Source: Nocardioides marinus
GTDB taxonomy: Bacteria > Pseudomonadota > Alphaproteobacteria > Rhodobacterales > Rhodobacteraceae
Reading direction: 5' to 3'
Assembly (NCBI GenBank): GCA_019801415.1
Contig: JAHVJD010000009.1
Span: 1-64,000 of the forward strand
Length of the DNA: 64,000 nucleotides
The translations under genes and the position numbers were made by a program. Positions 8,511 to 17,925 of this stretch are shown piece after piece. Every line of letters starts with the position of its first letter. The first letter of the stretch is position 1. The notes below the pieces were generated by a model. It was given only the letters and a program-made list of their open reading frames with translations, did no database searches and had not been told where the DNA came from.

Positions 8511-9917
8511 TCAGAGCGCGCCGTCCCCCTTGGGCAGACACACCTCGAAGGTCGTGCCCGCCGGGCTGGTTTCGCGCAGCTTCACCGCGCCGCCGTGACC
8601 GCGCGCCAGCTCATCCGCGATGGCCAGCCCCAGCCCTGTTCCGCCCTTGCGCGCGCCGCCCTGGAAGGGGGTGAACAATTTGTCCTGGGCGCGCTTCGGC
8701 AGGCCGGGACCGGTGTCGCTGACGGTTATCAGCCAGCGGCTGTCGTCCTCGTGGCAGGCCACGGTGATACGGCCGGGCTGCCCGGTCGCGGCAATCGCCT
8801 GACGGGCATTGCGCACCAGGTTCATCACGATGCGGAACAGCTGCTCGGGGTCCCCCCGCAGCATCATCGGCTTGGGCACCGCGTTGACGATGTCCGCAAG
8901 ACCGCCATCCGCGGCCAGTCGCTCGCTCTCGACGATGTCCTCGACAATCTCATGCAGGCAAATGACGGCAAAGGTCGGCGCGGGCTCTTCGGCGCGGCCA
9001 AAGGCCAGCGTTCCTTCGCACAGCGAGACCGCGCGGGTGATCGAATTCACCAGCTTCGGGGCGAGACGCCGCACGAGGGGATCTTCGCTCATCTCGATGC
9101 GGTCGGTGAACAGCTGCGCCGAGGTCAGGATATTGCGCAGATCGTGGCTCACCTTGGCCACCGCGCCGCCGAGCTGCGCCAGCCGTTCACGCTGTTTCAG
9201 CGCCTGGGTCAGCTCGGTCTGCAACTGCATCAGCGCCTCCTCCGCCTCGCGCAGCTCGGCAAGGCGCGAGCTGGGATGGATGATGCCGCGGGCATCCTCC
9301 GGCGCCGCCGCATAGCGCTGCATGTATCCCACCACCGCCTTGATCGGCTTTACCAGCACGATTCGCACCGCCACGAACAACAGCAACGCCGTGAAGATCG
9401 AGATCACCGCCGACAGGATCAGGATCCGCACGCCGTAGTCGATCATCGCCATCCGCAGGGGCGCGGTTTCCATGGTGATCTCGATCAGCAGCCCGGCGTC
9501 ATGGACCGGCGCGCCGATCACCCGGATGATCTCGTTTTCCGGGTTGGCCAGGCGCAGCATCGCATCGCGCACCAGCACCAGCGCACTGGCCATGCGCAGA
9601 TCATAAGTCGCCGCGATGGGCTGCGGAATCGGCGAGGCCAGCATCAGCTGGCGGACCTCGTCGCGGCGCAGCACCACGTTGAACACCCCCGCCGTCTCCA
9701 GAAGCTCCGCCTCCAGCTCGCTTTCCAGCATGTCATCCGCCAGCAGCGCCAGAGAGGCGATCTGGGCGCGCTCCAGCCGCGCCGCCAGGTAGTCTTCGCG
9801 AAACCGTGCGATCGAAGGCACGAAGATCAGCACCTCGGCCAGCATCACGAAGACCGTGGTCAGAATCAGAAATCGGCCCGAAAGCGTGTTGAGCATTCCG
9901 CCGCCCCTGTTCCTCAC
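8511..9917 (-). CDS. Membrane sensor histidine kinase
   Basis: The 468-aa protein has TM1 (about 15-35), an extracytoplasmic sensor region to about 160, TM2 (about 163-188), a HAMP-like linker, a coiled-coil and an HisKA domain with phospho-acceptor H258 (AKVSHDLRN). The HATPase domain follows, with N box NLVRNARQAI, G1 DTGPGLP and G2 GGTGLGLAI. No response regulator is adjacent, so it is an orphan here. The GTG start (9917) lies 6 nt after the upstream reductase stop; an internal ATG at 9896 is an alternative start. It is probably co-transcribed with the two genes upstream. Confidence 0.88.
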   Translation of the reverse strand: MRNRGGGMLNTLSGRFLILTTVFVMLAEVLIFVPSIARFREDYLAARLERAQIASLALLADDMLESELEAELLETAGVFNVVLRRDEVRQLMLASPIPQPIAATYDLRMASALVLVRDAMLRLANPENEIIRVIGAPVHDAGLLIEITMETAPLRMAMIDYGVRILILSAVISIFTALLLFVAVRIVLVKPIKAVVGYMQRYAAAPEDARGIIHPSSRLAELREAEEALMQLQTELTQALKQRERLAQLGGAVAKVSHDLRNILTSAQLFTDRIEMSEDPLVRRLAPKLVNSITRAVSLCEGTLAFGRAEEPAPTFAVICLHEIVEDIVESERLAADGGLADIVNAVPKPMMLRGDPEQLFRIVMNLVRNARQAIAATGQPGRITVACHEDDSRWLITVSDTGPGLPKRAQDKLFTPFQGGARKGGTGLGLAIADELARGHGGAVKLRETSPAGTTFEVCLPKGDGAL

Positions 9918-9923
9918 CCCGTC

Positions 9924-11342
9924 CTAGCGCCGCCAGCGCTGCACCAGCTGCACCGCCCGCTTGACCAGATCACTATCGAACAACCGGGGCGAAAAATAGG
10001 CTCCAGCCACCCGCTTGTTGATTTCGCCGACCGTGGGATAGGGCGCAACCATTGCAGCAATCTGGCTCATTTTCAGGCGGTTGGCCAGTGCCATCGACCA
10101 GAGCGAGATCAGCTCCCCGGCCTGCTGGCCGACGATCGTCACCCCCACCGGGCGACCGCGATGCACCATCACCTTGATGAATCCGTCGGTCTTGCGCTCA
10201 GCCACGGCCCGGTCATTCTCGCGGAAGTCGAACCGCACCACCTCCAGCTTGGCGCCATAGATGTCGCGCGCGGCCCGCTCCTGCAGGCCGACCTGGGCCA
10301 GCTCCGGGTCGGTATAGGTGACACGCGGGAGATGGTTGGTCTTTGCCGCCGACGGCAATCCAAACAGCGCCGAGCGGATGATGACGCTGGCGTGATAGCC
10401 CGCCACATGGGTGAACTGCAGCCCGCCCGCCGCATCGCCGATGGCATAGACGCGCCGGTTGCTGGTCAGCAGGCTGTCGTCCACCTTTATACCATTGCCC
10501 GCGGTTTCGATCCCGGCGGCAGACAGGTTCAGCCGGTCGATATTGGCGCGCCGCCCCACCGCCATCAGCAAATGGCTGCCGTGAAAGCGGCTGCCGTCGC
10601 GGGTCTGCACCTCGATGGCCCCCGCCCGCCCCGACACGCGCGAGACCATCGCCCCCTCGGCGATCTCCACGCCCTCGGCGCGCAGGGCGTCCAGCACCAG
10701 CGACACGGCCTCCGGGTCATCCTGGCCCAGCGCCCGCTGGCCTTCGATCACGGTGACCTTGCTGCCCAGCCGCACATGCGCCTGCGCCATTTCCATGCCG
10801 ATCGGGCCGCCGCCGACGATCAGCAGATGCGCCGGGCGTTCGCGCAGGTCGAACAGCGTCTCGTTGGTGAGATACGGCACGGTGTCCAGCCCCGGCACCG
10901 ACGGCACCAGCGGCGACGAGCCTGTGGCGATCACCACCCGCCGCGCGGTGATGCGGTGGGCGCCCGCCTCCACCTCCGTTTCCGAGACGAAATGACCGAA
11001 CTCGCGGATCACCCGCACGCCCAGCCCCTCGAACCGCTCCTGGCTGTCCACCGGGGCGATGGTTTCGATCACCTGCCGCACGTGGCCCATGGCGGCGGTG
11101 TAGTCCGGCTGCGGACGGTGAGGCGGCACTCCGAAGGCCGCGGTCTGCCGCGGGCCATGCGCCGCCTTGGCACTGGCCAGCAGCGCCTTGGACGGGACAC
11201 AGCCGTAGTTCAGGCAGTCGCCGCCCATCTTGTGGCCTTCCAGCAGCACCACGTCGGCCCCCATCTGGCTGGCGCCCACCGCCACCGACAGCCCGCCGGA
11301 CCCCGCGCCGATCACAAGAAGGTCGCAGTTGATACGCTCCAT
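9924..11342 (-). CDS. MerA/dihydrolipoamide dehydrogenase-like FAD-dependent disulfide oxidoreductase
   Basis: The 472-aa class I flavoprotein has an FAD-binding GAGSGG (residues 12-17), a redox-active pair C43/C48 (GGDCLNYGCVPSK), an NAD(P)-binding GGGPIGMEMAQ and a C-terminal dimerisation domain. The usual HPT-E catalytic motif reads YPTVGE, so the His is replaced by Tyr, as in mercuric-reductase-like members. No N-terminal HMA domain and no mer genes are present, so mercury reduction is not implied. The ATG at 11342 starts right at the family N-terminus. It sits 14 bp after the TVP38-type gene; the two domains occur as fusions in some bacteria. Confidence 0.87.
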   Translation of the reverse strand: MERINCDLLVIGAGSGGLSVAVGASQMGADVVLLEGHKMGGDCLNYGCVPSKALLASAKAAHGPRQTAAFGVPPHRPQPDYTAAMGHVRQVIETIAPVDSQERFEGLGVRVIREFGHFVSETEVEAGAHRITARRVVIATGSSPLVPSVPGLDTVPYLTNETLFDLRERPAHLLIVGGGPIGMEMAQAHVRLGSKVTVIEGQRALGQDDPEAVSLVLDALRAEGVEIAEGAMVSRVSGRAGAIEVQTRDGSRFHGSHLLMAVGRRANIDRLNLSAAGIETAGNGIKVDDSLLTSNRRVYAIGDAAGGLQFTHVAGYHASVIIRSALFGLPSAAKTNHLPRVTYTDPELAQVGLQERAARDIYGAKLEVVRFDFRENDRAVAERKTDGFIKVMVHRGRPVGVTIVGQQAGELISLWSMALANRLKMSQIAAMVAPYPTVGEINKRVAGAYFSPRLFDSDLVKRAVQLVQRWRR

Positions 11343-11356
11343 ACCCAATTCCCCCG

Positions 11357-12118
11357 TTATGTCTTGCCACGCTTGCCGCGCAGGGCTTTCACCAGGATCG
11401 GCATCGCCGCCAGCACGCAGAGCCCCAGAATCGGCCCCAGCACATGCGGCTCCCACAACAGGGTCAGATCCGGCTTGCCGCCGCGGTCGAACACGGCGCC
11501 CAGCCCCACGCCGATCCAGGTAAAGACGATGGCCCCGGGGATGATTCCCACCGCCGTCGTCCACAGAAAGTTGCGCAGCCTCACCCCGACCAGCGCGGGC
11601 AGCAGGTTGGCGACAAAGAACGGCACCGCAGGCACCAGCCGCAGCAGCAGCAGCACCTCGACCTCATTCTCGCGCAGCGCCTGCTTCAGCATCTGCACCC
11701 GGCCCTCGGCGGCCTCCATGCGGGCGGTCAGCAGTGCCCCCAGCCCCCAACGCGCCGCCAGAAAGATGCCCGCCGCGCCGATGGTGGCCGCCACCACGTT
11801 GAACAGCGTCCCCGCCACCAGCCCAAACAGGAACCCGCCGGTGACCGAGGCCACAGCGGCGCCGGGCAGCGAGAAGACCACGATCACAATGTAGAGCCCG
11901 ACAAAGGCTGCAACCAGTCCCGGATAGTTCTGATCCCGGAATGCCATCAGCGCTTCGCGGTTGTCGCGCAAGGTTTCAAAGGTGAGGTAATCGCGCAGCG
12001 TCACCGCGCCGATCAGCGCCACGGCGACAACCGCGATCAGCGGCAGGTGGCGCAACACGCCCGGCCGGGTGCCGGGCTGGTGGCTGGGCTGCGGTTCGGA
12101 ATTCTGTGGCTTGCTCAT
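11357..12118 (-). CDS. TVP38/TMEM64 (VTT/DedA-like) membrane protein
   Basis: The 253-aa integral membrane protein has about five to six hydrophobic segments and the VTT/SNARE-associated core, including FSLPGAAVASVTGGFLFG and a second half with RLVPAVPFFVANLLPALVG. VTT-domain proteins are linked to lipid scrambling or transport; the substrate here is unknown. It is the first gene of a likely three-gene unit with the flavoprotein and the histidine kinase, suggesting a membrane-redox theme, which is inference. Confidence 0.85.
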   Translation of the reverse strand: MSKPQNSEPQPSHQPGTRPGVLRHLPLIAVVAVALIGAVTLRDYLTFETLRDNREALMAFRDQNYPGLVAAFVGLYIVIVVFSLPGAAVASVTGGFLFGLVAGTLFNVVAATIGAAGIFLAARWGLGALLTARMEAAEGRVQMLKQALRENEVEVLLLLRLVPAVPFFVANLLPALVGVRLRNFLWTTAVGIIPGAIVFTWIGVGLGAVFDRGGKPDLTLLWEPHVLGPILGLCVLAAMPILVKALRGKRGKT

Positions 12119-12356
12119 GTGTGTCTGGGTCCGTCTTGTTCGCTGGCCTTGTAGCTATGCCTTATATGGCCTGCGCACGAGAGCAAGTGCGCCCGGATCA
12201 CGGGCGGTTGATCTGTCCCTCGTGTTACGTGAGAATTATGACGCGCCGGGGCCGAATCCTGTAACACTGGCCGCCACGCGGGGGCGGCGACCATGGTTTT
12301 TTGACAGAAATGTTGCGGTTCGGGCTGAAACTTGGCGAAAACCCTGCCCACGGGGT

Positions 12357-12385
12357 TTGACTTACCCGCCATTCCCTTCTAGAGA
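12357..12385 (+). promoter_or_regulatory. Promoter candidate for rpmH-rnpA
   Basis: TTGACT (12357-12362), 17-bp spacer and TAGAGA (12380-12385) form a well-spaced sigma-70-type promoter about 70 bp upstream of the rpmH start. A second TTGACA at 12301-12306 has no good -10. Apart from this the 341-bp gap 12119-12459 shows nothing I can assign. Confidence 0.6.
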
Positions 12386-12459
12386 CCGGGCTTCGAGATA
12401 GACACCGGGGCAGGCCGATTCCATGCCCGACCCGTAGACAATATGTGGAGACCGGAGCG

Positions 12460-12594
12460 ATGAAACGCACCTATCAGCCTTCGAACCTGGTTCGCAAACG
12501 CCGCCACGGCTTCCGTGCGCGCATGGCCACCAAGGCAGGCCGCAAGATCCTGAACGCACGCCGCGCACGCGGTCGCAAGGCACTGAGCGCATAA
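12460..12594 (+). CDS. rpmH: 50S ribosomal protein L34
   Basis: This is a 44-aa, highly basic protein beginning [20 protein letters not shown], the universal L34 signature, and ending KALSA. It is a late-assembly protein of the large subunit. GGAG precedes the ATG at a good distance. It is followed 23 bp later by rnpA, the conserved bacterial pair. Confidence 0.97.
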   Translation: MKRTYQPSNLVRKRRHGFRARMATKAGRKILNARRARGRKALSA

Positions 12595-12617
12595 GCTCAG
12601 TTCCAGTTCTGACGGAC

Positions 12618-13043
12618 ATGACACCGCCGGAGACCCCCAAGGATGGCCAAGCTGCCCGCGGGGATCAGTCTCCGGCGGTGTCCGTTTGCGCATCTGACGC
12701 GCCGCAGATCGACGTCATGGCCAAGCGCCGCGACTTCCTCGCCTGCGCCCGTCCGCCTGCGCGCAAGCAGGGCACCAAGGCGATGATGCTGCAGGGGCGC
12801 GACCGCAAGGACGCCTCGGGCATCCGCGTCGGTTTCACCTGCTCCAAGAAAGTCGGCAACGCGGTGGCCCGCAACCGGGCCAAACGCCGCCTGCGCGAAG
12901 CCGCCCGCCTGGTGCTGCCCACCCATGGCCGCGCAGGCTGGGATTACGTGCTGATCGGGCGCGCCAACGAGACCGCCCAGCGCCCGTTCGAGGATCTGAA
13001 GCGCGACCTCATCTACGCGCTGAAAAAGGTCCACGGCGCCTAG
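12618..13043 (+). CDS. rnpA: Ribonuclease P protein component
   Basis: The 141-aa basic protein carries the RNR signature in KKVGNAVARNRAKRRLRE, which binds the RNase P RNA for tRNA 5' maturation. The N-terminal about 33 residues before MAKRRDFL are an extension seen in alphaproteobacterial RnpA proteins; the second methionine could be an alternative start. It sits directly after rpmH and before yidD. Confidence 0.93.
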   Translation: MTPPETPKDGQAARGDQSPAVSVCASDAPQIDVMAKRRDFLACARPPARKQGTKAMMLQGRDRKDASGIRVGFTCSKKVGNAVARNRAKRRLREAARLVLPTHGRAGWDYVLIGRANETAQRPFEDLKRDLIYALKKVHGA

Positions 13044-13197
13044 GCGCCCCCCCCCCTTCCATTCAGACCTCGCTGCCCGCCAAATGTCCGGCCGGAGCCT
13101 GTGGCCTTCGCTGGTAGGTCGCTTTCCCCCGCCGCCGTGCCGGGGTCCGGGCGTTGTCCTGATTGCCATAACGCGCAACTCTGCCTATCTATCGCCC

Positions 13198-13434
13198 ATG
13201 ACACCCTTGGCCCATATCCTGGCACTCCCCGTGCGCGCCTACCGGCTGCTGTTCAGCCCCTGGGTCGGTTTCAATTGCCGCTACCAGCCCACCTGCTCGG
13301 CCTATGCCCTTGAAGCTTTGGAGAAACATGGGGCCATTCGCGGTGCATGGCTGACGGCTCGCCGCATCGGGCGCTGCCACCCCTTTGGCGGCGACGGCTA
13401 CGACCCGGTTCCGGACACCGACCGGCGCGACTGA
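13198..13434 (+). CDS. yidD: Membrane protein insertion efficiency factor YidD
   Basis: The 78-aa protein has the YidD core FSPWVGFNCRYQPTCSAYAL with conserved cysteines, and GRCHPFGGDGYDPVP at the C-terminus. It is a small peripheral inner-membrane protein that helps YidC-dependent insertion. I chose the ATG at 13198 because the family starts there; the longer frame from 13084 does not resemble YidD. Its place between rnpA and (further on) yidC is conserved. Confidence 0.94.
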   Translation: MTPLAHILALPVRAYRLLFSPWVGFNCRYQPTCSAYALEALEKHGAIRGAWLTARRIGRCHPFGGDGYDPVPDTDRRD

Positions 13435-13489
13435 CATCGGCACCGCTTTTTGTCTTGGCAAAACGCCGATCCTCGGCTAGGGCGCGACC

Positions 13490-14377
13490 ATGCTTGATGA
13501 TGATCTGGACGAAATCCATCCGCTGTTCGCCGGTGCGCCCTCGACCACCGAGTTCAAGAAGCTCCGCAAACGCATCGTGCGCTACGCGCGCGAGGCGATC
13601 GAGCAATATGGCATGGTCGAACGGCGCGAGGACGGCAGCACCCCGAAATGGCTGGTCTGCCTGTCCGGCGGCAAGGACAGCTATACCCTGCTGGCGGTGC
13701 TGTATGAGCTGAAGTGGCGCGGCCTCTTGCCGGTGGACCTGCTGGCCTGCAACCTCGACCAGGGCCAGCCCGGCTTTCCCGCCACCGTGCTGCCGGAGTT
13801 CCTGGAAAAGATGGGCGTGCCGCACCGGATCGAGTATCAGGACACCTATTCCATCGTCGTCGACAAGGTGCCGCAGGGGCGCACCTACTGCGCGCTGTGT
13901 TCGCGCCTGCGCCGCGGCAACCTTTACCGCATCGCCCGCGAGGAGGGCTGCTCGGCGGTGGTGCTGGGCCATCACCGCGACGACATCCTGGAAACCTTCT
14001 TCATGAACCTGTTCCACGGCGGCCGCCTTGCGACCATGCCGCCCAAGCTGGTGAACGAGGAAGGCGACCTGTTTGTGTTCCGCCCGCTGGCCCATGTGGC
14101 CGAGGCCGACTGCGAGAAATTCGCCCGCGCGATGAACTACCCGATCATCCCCTGCGATCTGTGCGGCAGCCAGGACGGGCTGCAACGCCAGCAGGTGAAA
14201 CAGATCCTAGACCAGTGGGAATCAAACAGCCCCGGACGCCGCCAGGTGATGTTCCGCGCATTGATGAACGCCCGGCCATCGCATCTTCTGGACCCGAAAC
14301 TGTTCGATTTTGCGGGGCTTCAACTGAAGAATGCCGATTCCCCGCCGGAAAATGACGGGATTCCGAAACTGCGTTAA
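13490..14377 (+). CDS. ttcA: tRNA 2-thiocytidine(32) synthetase TtcA
   Basis: The 295-aa ATP-dependent thiolase would make s2C32 in tRNA using a 4Fe-4S cluster. It has the PP-loop SGGKDS (59-64), the CxxC pair C134/C137 (TYCALCSRL) and the third ligand cysteine in IPCDLCGSQ. Length is normal. It follows yidD by about 55 bp and is probably in the same run as rpmH-rnpA-yidD. Confidence 0.94.
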   Translation: MLDDDLDEIHPLFAGAPSTTEFKKLRKRIVRYAREAIEQYGMVERREDGSTPKWLVCLSGGKDSYTLLAVLYELKWRGLLPVDLLACNLDQGQPGFPATVLPEFLEKMGVPHRIEYQDTYSIVVDKVPQGRTYCALCSRLRRGNLYRIAREEGCSAVVLGHHRDDILETFFMNLFHGGRLATMPPKLVNEEGDLFVFRPLAHVAEADCEKFARAMNYPIIPCDLCGSQDGLQRQQVKQILDQWESNSPGRRQVMFRALMNARPSHLLDPKLFDFAGLQLKNADSPPENDGIPKLR

Positions 14378-14443
14378 CTCCCGAGTCAGAACCGCGCCCT
14401 AGTCTATGTCCGGAATGACTGGATGCAGACGAAAGGTCTGACG

Positions 14444-15988
14444 ATGATGAACACCGGTTCAGGACTCCTGGCGCGACTGCGAAAGATACTGGCGCCGGCG
14501 CTGTTTGGCCCTCCCATGCTGGCCTTTCTGCCGGCGCTGTCGCTGGCAACCTACTGGCTGGGCGGCGAAGTCGCGCTGCTGGCCGTGGCGCTTGGCCTGC
14601 CGGTGCTGATCGTCGCCACCGGCGGATTCGCCCGGTTCGGCGGCAATGGCATGCCGCATGACAGCGTCACCGGCATGGTGCTGCGGGACGGGTTTGAAAA
14701 AGCCGCTGAACAGGTGTTCGAGGAATGCAGCGCGTCCAACCTGCGCGCCGCCATCTTCGTGATCGAACTGGATGATTACCGCGCCCTGACCGACCGCCAT
14801 GGGCAGGAGGCCGGGGATCGCATCATGCAGCACTGCGGCAGCCAGATCACCTCGGTGCTGCGCGAAGGGGACACCGTGGCGCGCATTGGCGACAGCCGGT
14901 TCGGTGTCTGCCTGTCGCCGACCCTGCAACTGGATCTGGAGCTGTGCATCCAGCTGGCGGGCCGCATGCAGGCCGCCGCCGAGGAACCGGTGCCGCTGGA
15001 TGGCACCACCGTCTACCTGAGCTCGTCGATCGGCTTCTGCCAGCGCCACCGCGCGCCCGGCAACACGACCACCGACTGGATCAGCGCCGCCACCGCCGCC
15101 CTGGCCGAGGCCCGCAGCAACGGCCCCGGCGGCATCCGCGCCTTTTCCACCGATCTGCCGAGCCGTGGCAACACCCGCTCCAACCTGCGCGAGGAAGCTG
15201 CCGACGCGCTGGAGGCCGGGCACATCCAGGCCTGGTTCCAGCCGCAGATCTGCACGGACACGGGCCGCATCTCGGGGTTCGAAGCGCTGGCCCGCTGGTC
15301 GCACCCGGTGCAGGGGCTGGTGCCGCCCTCCACCTTCCTGCCCGCGCTCGAAGAGGCCGGGCTGATGGACCGGCTGAGCCAGGTGATGCTGTACAACGCG
15401 CTGGTCGCGATCAAGGCCTGGGACGAGGCGGGTGTGCATGTGCCCAGCGTCGGCGTCAACTTCGCCACCCAGGAGCTGCGCAACCCCGGACTCGCCGCCC
15501 GCGTGAAATGGGAGCTGGAGCGTTTCGACCTGGCCCCGGAACGCCTCTGCGTGGAAATCCTGGAAACGGTGATGACCGACCAGCCCGATGACACCATCAC
15601 CCGCAACATCACCGCACTCAGCGAGATGGGATGCCGGATCGACCTCGATGACTTCGGCACCGGCCATGCCTCGATCGCCGCGGTGCGCCGCTTCAGCATC
15701 TCGCGGATCAAGATCGACCGCTCCTTCGTGATGAAGGCCGATCAGGACCCGGAACAGCAAAAGCTGATCTCCGCAGTGCTCAGCATGGCGGAACGGCTGG
15801 ACCTGGAAACCCTGGCCGAGGGCGTGGAAACCACCGGCGAACATGCCCTTCTGGCACAGCTCGGCTGCGGTCACGTGCAGGGCTTCGGCATCGGCCGCCC
15901 GATGCCCTTCGACCAGACACTGGACTGGATCACCGCCCACCAGGCGAAGCTGCAGGACACGCCCGCCATCGGCCGCCAACGCCCCTGA
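14444..15988 (+). CDS. Membrane-anchored EAL phosphodiesterase with degenerate GGDEF domain
   Basis: The 514-aa protein (ATG at 14444, AAGG 7 nt upstream; 14423 is an alternative) has two N-terminal hydrophobic helices, a GGDEF domain and an EAL domain. The GGDEF signature reads GDSRF (about residues 149-153), so diguanylate cyclase activity is unlikely. The EAL domain keeps EALARW (280-285), NFATQEL, VEILE, LDDFGTG, KIDRSF and EGVET, the metal and catalytic residues of active c-di-GMP phosphodiesterases. Its likely role is c-di-GMP hydrolysis, perhaps with the GGDEF remnant as a GTP sensor (inference). It interrupts the ttcA-yidC stretch. Confidence 0.88.
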   Translation: MMNTGSGLLARLRKILAPALFGPPMLAFLPALSLATYWLGGEVALLAVALGLPVLIVATGGFARFGGNGMPHDSVTGMVLRDGFEKAAEQVFEECSASNLRAAIFVIELDDYRALTDRHGQEAGDRIMQHCGSQITSVLREGDTVARIGDSRFGVCLSPTLQLDLELCIQLAGRMQAAAEEPVPLDGTTVYLSSSIGFCQRHRAPGNTTTDWISAATAALAEARSNGPGGIRAFSTDLPSRGNTRSNLREEAADALEAGHIQAWFQPQICTDTGRISGFEALARWSHPVQGLVPPSTFLPALEEAGLMDRLSQVMLYNALVAIKAWDEAGVHVPSVGVNFATQELRNPGLAARVKWELERFDLAPERLCVEILETVMTDQPDDTITRNITALSEMGCRIDLDDFGTGHASIAAVRRFSISRIKIDRSFVMKADQDPEQQKLISAVLSMAERLDLETLAEGVETTGEHALLAQLGCGHVQGFGIGRPMPFDQTLDWITAHQAKLQDTPAIGRQRP

Positions 15989-16122
15989 CCGGTCCAATTC
16001 TACCGTATTTTATGCCGCGCCGGAGGCCCTGCCGCCCCGGCGCGGCGTGATTCTGCTTGACCTTTGCGGCCCACCTCTGTTGAACCCCACCTGTCCTTCC
16101 CTACACGAGGTGGCAGTCCCCA

Positions 16123-17925
16123 ATGGACGATCAGAACAAAAATCTAATTCTCGCAACCGCTCTCAGCTTCCTGGTGATCCTCGGCTGGTACACTCTCTTC
16201 CCGCCGCCGGAGCCGGAACAGGCGCCGGAGATCGCGATCAGCGAAACCGCCCCCGCGGGCGACATCGCCGCCGCGCCAAGCGCCGGTGCCGACAGCGTCG
16301 CGGACGCCTCCACCGCCGAGGCGGAAGCCTCCCAGGCCCCCCGCCTGGAGATCGAAACCCCGCGCATCACCGGCAGCATCTCGCTGCAGGGCGGGCGGAT
16401 CGACGATCTTGCGCTGAAGGACTACCGCGAGACCCTGGACGAGAATTCGCCGATCGTCACGCTGCTGAAACCGGTTGGTGAAGCGCAGGCCTATTACGCG
16501 CTTTATGGCTGGGCACCCGGTGCCGGTCTTTCGGCGAGCGACGTGCCCGGGGCCAACACCCTGTGGTCCGCCCCCGAAGGCGCCACCCTGACACCGGACA
16601 GCCCGGTGACGCTGACCTGGGACAACGGCAAGGGCCTGACCTTCAACCGCACCATCGCGGTCGACAAGGATTACATGTTCTCGGTCACCCAATCGGTCAC
16701 CAACGCCTCCGGCGGCACCGTGTCGCTGGCGCCCTATGGCACGCTGGCGCGCCATGGCCTGCCGCAGGATCTGAAGAACTTCTTCATCCTGCACGAGGGT
16801 CTCGTCGGCATGGCCGATGGCGAGCTGTCCGAGATCGATTACGACGACATGGAAGATTTCGAGCTGGACCCCCGTGACGGGGCCCGCGCCGAGGTCCGCC
16901 AGGTCGCCGAAAACGGCTGGATCGGCTTTACCGACCACTACTGGATGACCACCCTGGTGCCCGCACCGGGTCAGGGGTTCCGCTCGATCGCCAAATTCGA
17001 CGAACGTCGCGGCATCTACCAGTCCGACATCGTGCTGCCCGCGGTGACCCTGGCCGAGGGCCAGAGCTCCGAGGTGACCACCCAGCTGTTTGCCGGTGCC
17101 AAGGAATGGGCCACCATCCGCGAATATGAATCCGCGGGCATCAAGGGCTTCCTCGATGCCATCGACTGGGGCTGGTTCTTCTTCCTGACCAAGCCGATGT
17201 TCTGGCTGCTGCACAATCTGAACGTGCTGATCGGCAACATGGGCTGGGCGATCATCGGCCTGACCGTTGTGATCAAGATCCTGGTGTTCCCGCTGGCCTA
17301 CAAGTCCTACGCCTCGATGGCGAAGATGAAAGAGCTTCAGCCGGAGATGGAAAAGCTCAAGGAACGCGCCGGCGACGACCGCCAGAAGATGCAGAAGGAG
17401 ATGATGGAGCTCTACAAGAAGGAGAAGGTGAACCCCGCCGCGGGCTGTCTGCCGATCCTGATCCAGATCCCGATCTTCTTCTCGCTCTACAAGGTGATCT
17501 TCGTCACGCTGGAACTGCGCCACGCGCCTTTCTTCGGCCCCTTCCAGGACCTCAGCGCGCCGGACCCGACCTCGATCTTCAACCTGTTCGGCCTGCTGCC
17601 CTGGGCAGCCCCGGCCCCGGACAGCATCCTTGCCCTGGTCTTCATCGGCATCCTGCCGATCCTGCTGGGCATCTCGATGTGGCTGCAGCAAAAGCTGAAC
17701 CCGGCGCCCACCGATCCGACCCAGCAGATGATCTTTGCCTGGATGCCCTGGGTGTTCATGTTCATGCTCGGCGGCTTTGCCTCTGGCCTGGTGGTCTACT
17801 GGATTGCCAACAACACGATCACCTTCACCCAGCAGTATCTGATCATGCGGAGCCACGGCTATACGCCGGATGTGTTCGGCAACATCAAGCAAAGCTTCAA
17901 GAAGAAGCCCAAGGTGGAGAAGTGA
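16123..17925 (+). CDS. yidC: Membrane protein insertase YidC
   Basis: The 600-aa Oxa1/YidC protein has TM1 at about residues 7-26 and a large periplasmic domain to about 350. The conserved five-helix insertase core follows, with KMKELQPEMEKLKERAG in the cytoplasmic loop and VNPAAGCLPILIQIPIFFSLY. It inserts inner-membrane proteins alone or with SecYEG. Length is normal for Gram-negative YidC. Its stop overlaps the MOSC start by one base (TGATG). Confidence 0.96.
   Translation: MDDQNKNLILATALSFLVILGWYTLFPPPEPEQAPEIAISETAPAGDIAAAPSAGADSVADASTAEAEASQAPRLEIETPRITGSISLQGGRIDDLALKDYRETLDENSPIVTLLKPVGEAQAYYALYGWAPGAGLSASDVPGANTLWSAPEGATLTPDSPVTLTWDNGKGLTFNRTIAVDKDYMFSVTQSVTNASGGTVSLAPYGTLARHGLPQDLKNFFILHEGLVGMADGELSEIDYDDMEDFELDPRDGARAEVRQVAENGWIGFTDHYWMTTLVPAPGQGFRSIAKFDERRGIYQSDIVLPAVTLAEGQSSEVTTQLFAGAKEWATIREYESAGIKGFLDAIDWGWFFFLTKPMFWLLHNLNVLIGNMGWAIIGLTVVIKILVFPLAYKSYASMAKMKELQPEMEKLKERAGDDRQKMQKEMMELYKKEKVNPAAGCLPILIQIPIFFSLYKVIFVTLELRHAPFFGPFQDLSAPDPTSIFNLFGLLPWAAPAPDSILALVFIGILPILLGISMWLQQKLNPAPTDPTQQMIFAWMPWVFMFMLGGFASGLVVYWIANNTITFTQQYLIMRSHGYTPDVFGNIKQSFKKKPKVEK

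Noticed and set aside
8595-11894. A 1099-aa plus-strand frame over the kinase and flavoprotein
   Set aside because: Antisense shadow of real minus-strand genes; composition is His/Gln/Arg-rich and repetitive.
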